64,000 nucleotides of DNA from Bradysia coprophila (lineage: Eukaryota > Arthropoda > Insecta > Diptera > Sciaridae): NCBI RefSeq assembly GCF_014529535.1, contig NW_023503584.1:968190-1032189 (forward strand), given 5' to 3'. Position numbers and translations under genes: made by a program. The notes under the pieces were generated by a model, which was not told where the DNA came from, did not search any database, and saw only the letters and a list, made by a program, of their open reading frames with translations. Of the stretch, positions 58,018 to 64,000 are shown in pieces. Position 1 is the first letter of the stretch; each line of letters opens with the position of its first letter.

Positions 58018-58240
58018 ATATACTCATTTCAGGAATGATAGTGTACATCGCCTATGAAATATTCGTCGAAATATTAAATGCATAATTTTACGCAAAATGT
58101 GTGATTGCAATTCATAGAGTAACCCCGGCTTCGCTCGGGACTGCTATACTTTCGAAATGTTTAATTATTTTTCAATTTTTCCACGTTTAAAAAATATTTT
58201 TTTCCCAAAAACTATTTTTACGCGTCGAAGATGTTACACA

Positions 58241-58383
58241 CACGGAATTTTGAAAACCGACAAATTTTCTGCTTATTGGTTTGCTGATTTTTTGTGAATT
58301 TTGCATGTTTTTTTATATGAAAAAAATCAAAAACTCAAGTAAAACATAGAAACAGAAAATGTGTCGGTTTTCAAAATTCCGTG
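58241..58383. mobile_element. Palindromic element (CACGGAATTTTGAAAACCGA ends)
   Basis: CACGGAATTTTGAAAACCGA and its inverse TCGGTTTTCAAAATTCCGTG bound a 143-bp AT-rich unit. TTTTCTG / CAGAAAAT continues the arms. It sits within the degraded repeat that follows. Confidence 0.75.
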
Positions 58384-58815
58384 AATGTACAAAAATGTTT
58401 TCCCATTTGAAGAATGTATCAACGACGCAAACTGAAAAAAAATCACGCGTCAAATAACGCATGAAAATGAAAAGGTTTCAAAGTGTCAAGTCTGTAGGAA
58501 TCTTCGTAAAACAAAAAATAACCACAAACAAACGTTAAACTTTATATTATAGATTAGTGGAGTATCCGGCCTTGCCCCCTTTAACGAGAAAACATTTAAA
58601 TATTTTCACGCGTTACAAAAATGTTTCTCTGGTCAAGAAACGCATCCACAACGTAAACAGGCAAAAAAAATTCGCGCGTCGAATAACGCATGAAAGTGAA
58701 AAATATTTCGTGAGTTCGTCCTAAGTTTTCCTCAAGTTTCAAGTCTCTAAGAATGTCCGTCTGGTCCCCTATAGAGAGACAAACGAACAAAGATTATACT
58801 TTATATTATAGATAG
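58384..58815. repeat. Two tandem copies of a roughly 200-bp repeat
   Basis: Copy 1 (58386-58560) and copy 2 (58612-58815) share ACAAAAATGTTT, AACGCATGAAA-TGAAAA, TCAAGTCT and the terminal ACTTTATATTATAGAT. A preceding CCCCGGCTTCGCTCGGGACT at 58125 probably marks another boundary of the same element. Confidence 0.65.
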
Positions 58816-60434
58816 GTGTTTCGTGTCACACTGTTGTAATACAAATAGAATGCCTAATGCGCAACCAATATGTCAACCTGACAAAATTACTGTCTGTCGA
58901 TCACAAAAGTGATCTCAGAAACTAGATGGAAATTCTATATATAATTACAGAAGTGCGTAATTAGTCGTCCTTAACTGACCGGTTTTTTTGCGGGGCTTTT
59001 TCACATTTTATTTGAATTTATTTGGTTATGACGAATTACCTACATCAATATTTAGGTGATTGTTTCTCCGAACGCATTTTGATGCACACAAAAATCATTA
59101 CTTGCTCTATACTGAGAATTTCGACGTAAAAATTGTAAAAAGCATTACGAAACTGGCCGTTGCATTTCGTTGGTTGAAATTTCTGATTAAATGGTAAAAG
59201 TGTCTACATCTCTGGCTTTTGCATCACACTCAATTTCAGAGACGATTTACACCTAACTTCAAACTACAATATTTGCTGTACTGATCAACTCTAGATCGAT
59301 TAGTTCAATTAAAAATATTTTTTTTAATTGATGTAATCAAGTTGCACGAGCGTTTATACCCTTGCTAGATGTTTTTTTTTCTGTTTCCAAACACATAATG
59401 AGTTTCATACAATATATTGCATTAAAAGTGCAGTTCACATTAACTACACGCTCTGTTGCGTTGCTCATTTTCATCACTGGTTTTACACCAAGTCATGCAA
59501 AGAATATCTGCGAAAATGAAAAGTTAACTCGAGTTAATTATATTTAATCAATTCACTTGCGCAAATGAAAACTAGTGCTTTTGACATCGTTATGAATGGC
59601 GTCTCGATATAACAGTTCGAAAAATATGTTTAACTGCCACACCATTCGAGATTGCAAGACTTATTACATCTATAAGCAGACGTGTTTAATTATAGTTTGC
59701 TAAAATAATCCAAAAAGTTACCCAGACTCGATCAGCAATCATTTTTTCATAAAAGTGTCTCGCAACTGCTCAGTCTGACCTCAGGCACGGTCTCTCTGCG
59801 TTGAAGTTTGCCACAGTTTACTATTTTGATCAGAGTTAGATTTTTACCCGCGAGGTGAATTTTTGCTAGATTGTGGGTGTGGCAGCAAGAGGTTTTTGAA
59901 TTTAAAACACATTTATTTTCTTCTCAATATGGTAAGAAAGCAAGATCTTTGGCCGCTTCCACTTGGGATAAAGAATGAGTCTTGTCCAAGGGGGATTGGA
60001 TTGGATGGGAAGGGGGTTAGCCCAGCACCAAAGCCTCTAGTGGGCCTGTTGTGCTATTGCACACGTCACTTGATCATATGAATTGTGATTTTTCATCATA
60101 TATCTCCGGACTCACATAGTTCACAAATCGACCGTGTAAACGTCCTATACGTTGTGAATTCTCTAAGCCACGAGTGGTATGCGAAGACCACAACCATCAC
60201 TAATGACTCATGCATTTTCCCAATGAGCGACTAGTCGATCATAGATGACGCTTATCCTACAGTCTGTTGTATATTGTGAATTGTGTCATTGACATTATGT
60301 CAATATGGCGTGATTGTTGTGAAGAAATCAAATATTGGATTTCTTTGAAATTTGCGACGTTGTTACGGTCGTACAGCCATTAGATAACTAATAGCGAGTG
60401 CTTGATCACCAAGTGATTAGAATAAAACCAGGCA

Positions 60435-60520
60435 AGCATTTTTGCACCGGGAGTCGAACCCGGGACCTCTTGGGTATGAAACGACTAGCCAGAATTTATG
60501 TCCACACGGTTTTCTCACGA
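60435..60520 (-). mobile_element. tRNA-like SINE head, minus strand
   Basis: On the minus strand TGGCTAGTCGTTT (A-box-like) is followed by GGGTTCGACTCCC, a perfect B box, then GGTGC and AAAAA. The A-to-B spacing (about 31 nt) is shorter than in a real tRNA and the 5' acceptor strand is absent. So it is a tRNA-derived SINE or tRNA pseudogene. A short ORF at 59863-60081 lies downstream of it and is probably not a gene. Confidence 0.55.
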
Positions 60521-60873
60521 CCATGCTGTCTTAATTGGCACCTTCAACGCCACTTTTGTTTGGAATGTCCGTAACCTGTACCAACATAGAAAACTAAATT
60601 TATATCGATGTCGATATCGATATCGATGTCATAAACAAAGTGACAGTTGCAAAGAGAAATAGTTATTTATTCAAAAAAGGTTGGAAATTTACTGGGTGTT
60701 GTTTGTGACCAGAGCGTAGCGAGTGCCACAAGCAACCAGAGTAAATGAAATAACCAACCTTTTTCCCGAGATCAACTCAACGTTTTACACATCAAAAGCT
60801 CCCGAAGTTTCAACTGAGTTAAGAAAATAGCGATTTTCTCGCCTGTGTTGTCAAAAAAAAACTCATGTTCAGC

Positions 60874-61050
60874 CTACAGCGATAAACTCTCTAAATTACC
60901 ATCTTTTTCCAAATTTCTTATTTCTCTTATTTCTCTCATTTCTCTCATTTCTCTCATTTCTCTATACATTCGTTATGGAGAAATGAGAGAAGTTGGATAA
61001 ATAAGAGATATAGAAAAAGACGGTTATTTAGAGAGTTTATTGCTGTATAG
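60874..61050. repeat. Palindrome with ATTTCTCTC microsatellite centre
   Basis: GATAAACTCTCTAAATTACC at the left and the inverse GTTATTTAGAGAGTTTATTG at the right. The middle contains four to five (C)TCATTTCT units facing their inverse GAAATGAGAG. Confidence 0.75.
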
Positions 61051-61092
61051 AAAGAACCCCAGCGAAAAAATTTTTTGAAGTAAGATATCTCA

Positions 61093-61193
61093 AAGTCTAA
61101 ATCTGTCGAAATCATATATCTCAAGTCTCAAAATCTAGTGTCTTTCAAAACTCAATGAGATTTGATTTCGACAGATTTAGACATTTGTGAGAA
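61093..61193. repeat. Palindrome with GTCTAAATCTGTCGAAATC arms
   Basis: AGTCTAAATCTGTCGAAATC and the inverse GATTTCGACAGATTTAGAC. Hairpins TTAAGAAAATA-ATTTTCTC (60820) and TTGAGAAAATA-ATTTTCTC (61211) flank this and the preceding palindrome as a direct repeat, so the whole block 60815-61240 may be one composite element. Confidence 0.7.
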
Positions 61194-61244
61194 TTTTTTT
61201 TTACTCGGGAAGAGTTGAGAAAATAATAATTTTCTCACCTGATC

Positions 61245-63554
61245 TGTCGACCGCATTTGAGTGGCGAAAATAAGATTATTTTCGCCGCACCGATGAAAAA
61301 CTCTTTGTCATGATATATCTAATCATCCACCATTTTTGACAGATGTATTTAATCTACTATTAATGTTTAAAAAAATGAAAGGGAAAATTATTGTGTGCTC
61401 TCCCTCAATTCGAGCGTTTCGATTATTTATTTACTGTAGTTGTGTAAAAGTAGACGCACTATTCAAGGTCAGTCAGCAATGTTACTAATACACTGTACTT
61501 TTCCATGATTTTCGGCTATATTTTATATGTATAATATATAACGATAGGTAGACCATTTCCTATAACTAATTTTAGTTCTTGATAGCGAAAAGTTTTGTGG
61601 GTGACTTTCAATTGAATATTTCATTTACTTCACTCGAATCGTCCATGTCGTTAACATAAATTAATTATTGAAAAAGACTTAATTAAAGTCGCATTTCGAA
61701 AAGAATTACAAACAGAAAAATATGGTTAGCCGGTACGACGAAAAAACTGAACGCTTTAGTTGACCTAAGTATATCAAAGTGTTAAATGCTCGTAAACGTA
61801 AGTTCTGCAAATTGAATTGTGTTTTAAAAATGACTTAACATCAATTTATAAATGTTTCATATGCAAACGTATCACAACAAAATGTGTGTTTTAAATTCAA
61901 CAAAAAATTTATTGATATCGAAAGCCGCGCATCCATAACCCAATTCTGCAAAATAACAAAATTGACAAAGAAACAAAAAAAAAATTATTTTTATTTTTCT
62001 TCGGCTAAAAATATTGTTTTTTGAACGTGAGAGACATTGAATTGACTTCCAGTGAATATTGAAAACGACTTTAAATTTATGCGCTGAATCGCTCCGAAAT
62101 GTTAAGCAGTTCATTGTGCATTGCCATTGAAAATTCACTGTTCAATTAATGATAACGTAATCGCATCGTATTTATATTTATTACAATCGGTTATGCATAC
62201 CCAGACAACCGGGCAATCAACATTCATTTTTGTAAACCCACAATTCAGTGCTTACAGTCACAATGTATGCAGTCTGATTTAAGATAACTATTGATTGATT
62301 CCTGTGGGGATCAAAAAAAAACTTTCAGTGATAAAAATTCGTCCATTGGATGCGTGTGAGTTTCGTAATAACAACAAATCCACTAAATTATTCAAAGATG
62401 TTCAGATGACCAAACGAAATACCGTAATTTACATGGTGCACAGTCACTAGTCAAACATTGCTCTTGATGATCAAAACTAATTATTTCAGTCAATTAGCTG
62501 TGTAAAGACTCAACAACACGTATACGTATGTCATGAAGTAATAGTTTGTTTACATTGTTGAGGTGTTGTGTAGTGTAGGTCAATGATTTCGTGTTGGGTA
62601 ATTTAAAGAGTAGCGATGACAATCGATTATCGACTGAATGAAATTTTGTCCAAATCGATTTTGTGTGTTATACACTAGCCACCAGGTAACTAAGTGTCTC
62701 CAAAGTCGAATTCAAATTCTCACATTTTTTCAACGGTGCTCACGACAAGTTAGAGTTCTCGACAAATCTCAAGCAGACTATCATTTCCGATATAACCCAA
62801 TCGATTGGTTTGTTGTTAACTGGTTTAACTCGAACGCGTACGCTCGCAAATCGGCACAATTTTATGTCGATTGATCCGTCGATGTTTCGCAAGAACTAAC
62901 CACGACAACAATTTTTTTTAAATCGATTAAACAGCAAACGAGTTATTCATAACACACATTCAGTCACATTCCGTCTTTTTTAAAGGTACCAGTCATAAAA
63001 CATGCAACATTTTGCAATATGTTTTCCTACTAATTTGGTTTGGTAACAGATAATCAGATCAATGATCTTATGATGTGAGACATAGGCGACAATTGCTTCG
63101 ATTGATTACATGTTAACATGAAGCAAGAACTTATCATAGTACATTTGCATGTTGCTTTAAACCGTCATTTTGAATGCCAATTAGGTTCTGCAAATCTTGT
63201 AAATCTAAAGAGAATTTCGAAGTGAAAAGGAACTAAAATTTCTTTCTGTTCGTGTGATTGTAGACCTTCTGAAGTTAATCTAAGGCTATGCAAGGATTTT
63301 TTAGAAATTTGATTAAAAGATCTCTTGGAGTCAAATTCGTCCTACAAATACCATACTGTCTACGATTTGGGAGTTAAATCATTGCATTTCTTTAGAACCC
63401 AGTACGGTCTTGGCGCACTAGTCAAAACTAATCACTTTGACGCTAATCGTTTTTAATAGACCATTGCTGTACCCGCTCCTGATTTACATTTACTAGACAG
63501 TGCAGTCGTTTAAAATATGTCCTGCATGCACAGTGTAAATTCAAGTGTGGCACA
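61245..63554. other. Non-coding DNA, nothing recognised
   Basis: No supported coding exon. A GAAGTAATAG word at 62534 and a hAT-MITE fragment near 63390-63410 (AGAACCCAGTACGGTCTTGG) are the only repeat traces. Confidence 0.5.
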
Positions 63555-63922
63555 CAGGGCCTATTTTTGGAAATTTTTTCCGAAATTTCCAAAAAATTAC
63601 CAAAAACTTCCAAAAACTGCGAACCAAATTTTTCCACCATTTCGAACGGTTTTGGCAACTGCTGAATCAGCCTGGCGTTTTAACTGACTCTCGATTATTT
63701 CTTGACACTTTCAGGTTTCAAATGAAGACAAGTATGATTAATTTGAAAGATGAGAGCGTCAATAATCAAACATAAATCATTGAGAGCCGGCTAAAACATA
63801 AGGCTGAGCTCTGGAGTTGCAAAAACAGTTCGAAATTATGGAAAAATTCGGTTTTTGGACGTTCGCAGTTTTTGGAAATTTTTGGCAATTTTTCCAAAAA
63901 AAAATTCCAAAAATAGGCCCTG
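63555..63922. mobile_element. MITE with CAGGGCCTATTTTTGGAA termini
   Basis: CAGGGCCTATTTTTGGAAAT and the inverse TTCCAAAAATAGGCCCTG bound a 368-bp unit. Arms of about 85 bp contain TTCCAAAAACTGCGAAC against GTTCGCAGTTTTTGGAA. TGGCACA occurs on both sides, overlapping the right terminus by one base, so the duplication is plausible but not clean. Confidence 0.8.
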
Positions 63923-64000
63923 GCACATCATGACTTTCTAAAACGAATTACCATTCATTACACTGTGTCATATGTTATCGACAAGGCCGACCAAAATTAA

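Noticed and set aside
59863..60081. 72-residue ORF with LDGKGVSPAPKPLVG
   Set aside because: Lies beside a SINE head, has no initiating context or introns, and is not recognised as a protein family.

Overview
This is an AT-rich piece of animal nuclear DNA with short GT-AG introns, and it looks dipteran. Its three recognisable genes read most like fly genes: spenito (nito; RBM15 family), Mcm4 (disc proliferation abnormal, dpa) and wech/dappled (the LIN-41/TRIM71 orthologue without a RING finger). The repeat content suggests a non-Drosophila, possibly lower (nematoceran) dipteran, but I cannot name the species. From memory all three genes lie on arm 2R in D. melanogaster, so the cluster may be conserved synteny; that needs checking.

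Layout. 1-4.1 kb is AT-rich non-coding DNA. 4.1-6.3 kb (minus) is an uninterrupted spenito ORF. 6.3-8.9 kb separates it from the divergent Mcm4 and holds a foldback element, a cluster of related inverted repeats and an 8-bp-TSD hAT-like MITE. 8.9-12.1 kb (plus) is a complete eight-exon Mcm4 (868 codons). 12.4-33.4 kb has no supported host gene. It contains a 1.06-kb long-TIR element with a nested palindrome, several MITEs, a relic of a retroelement with a restriction-like endonuclease domain (17.6-18.9 kb), CAATTCCTTT-type arrays (20.1-20.9 kb) and a Helentron-type (HINE/DINE-1-like) element at 31.3-32.7 kb. 33.4-36.9 kb (plus) is wech with six coding exons (765 codons), followed by a very AT-rich 3' region with one let-7-type seed match. 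37-55 kb is again repeats: a 1.88-kb element with 9-bp TSD and about 200-bp TIRs (Mutator-like), a dead RTE-clade LINE (46.4-48.7 kb), TTAA-flanked MITEs and hAT-like MITEs. At 55.0-55.4 kb two coding exons with matching phase-1 junctions open an unrecognised gene on the plus strand whose remaining exons I cannot find; they may lie beyond the window. 55.4-64 kb is repeats and low-complexity DNA.

Biology. spenito (m6A writer accessory protein), Mcm4 (replicative helicase subunit) and wech (RNA-silencing and integrin-adhesion protein) are unrelated housekeeping or developmental genes. The distinctive character of the window is an unusual density of palindromic (foldback) DNA: more than twenty inverted-repeat units, several of them family members that share cores or carry target-site duplications readable in the sequence. 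I found no convincing new molecular system. The most interesting structures are the Helentron-like element with alternating 144/145-bp tandem repeats, the 9-bp-TSD foldback element, the endonuclease-bearing retroelement relic and the hAT MITE whose pre-insertion site is preserved next to it.
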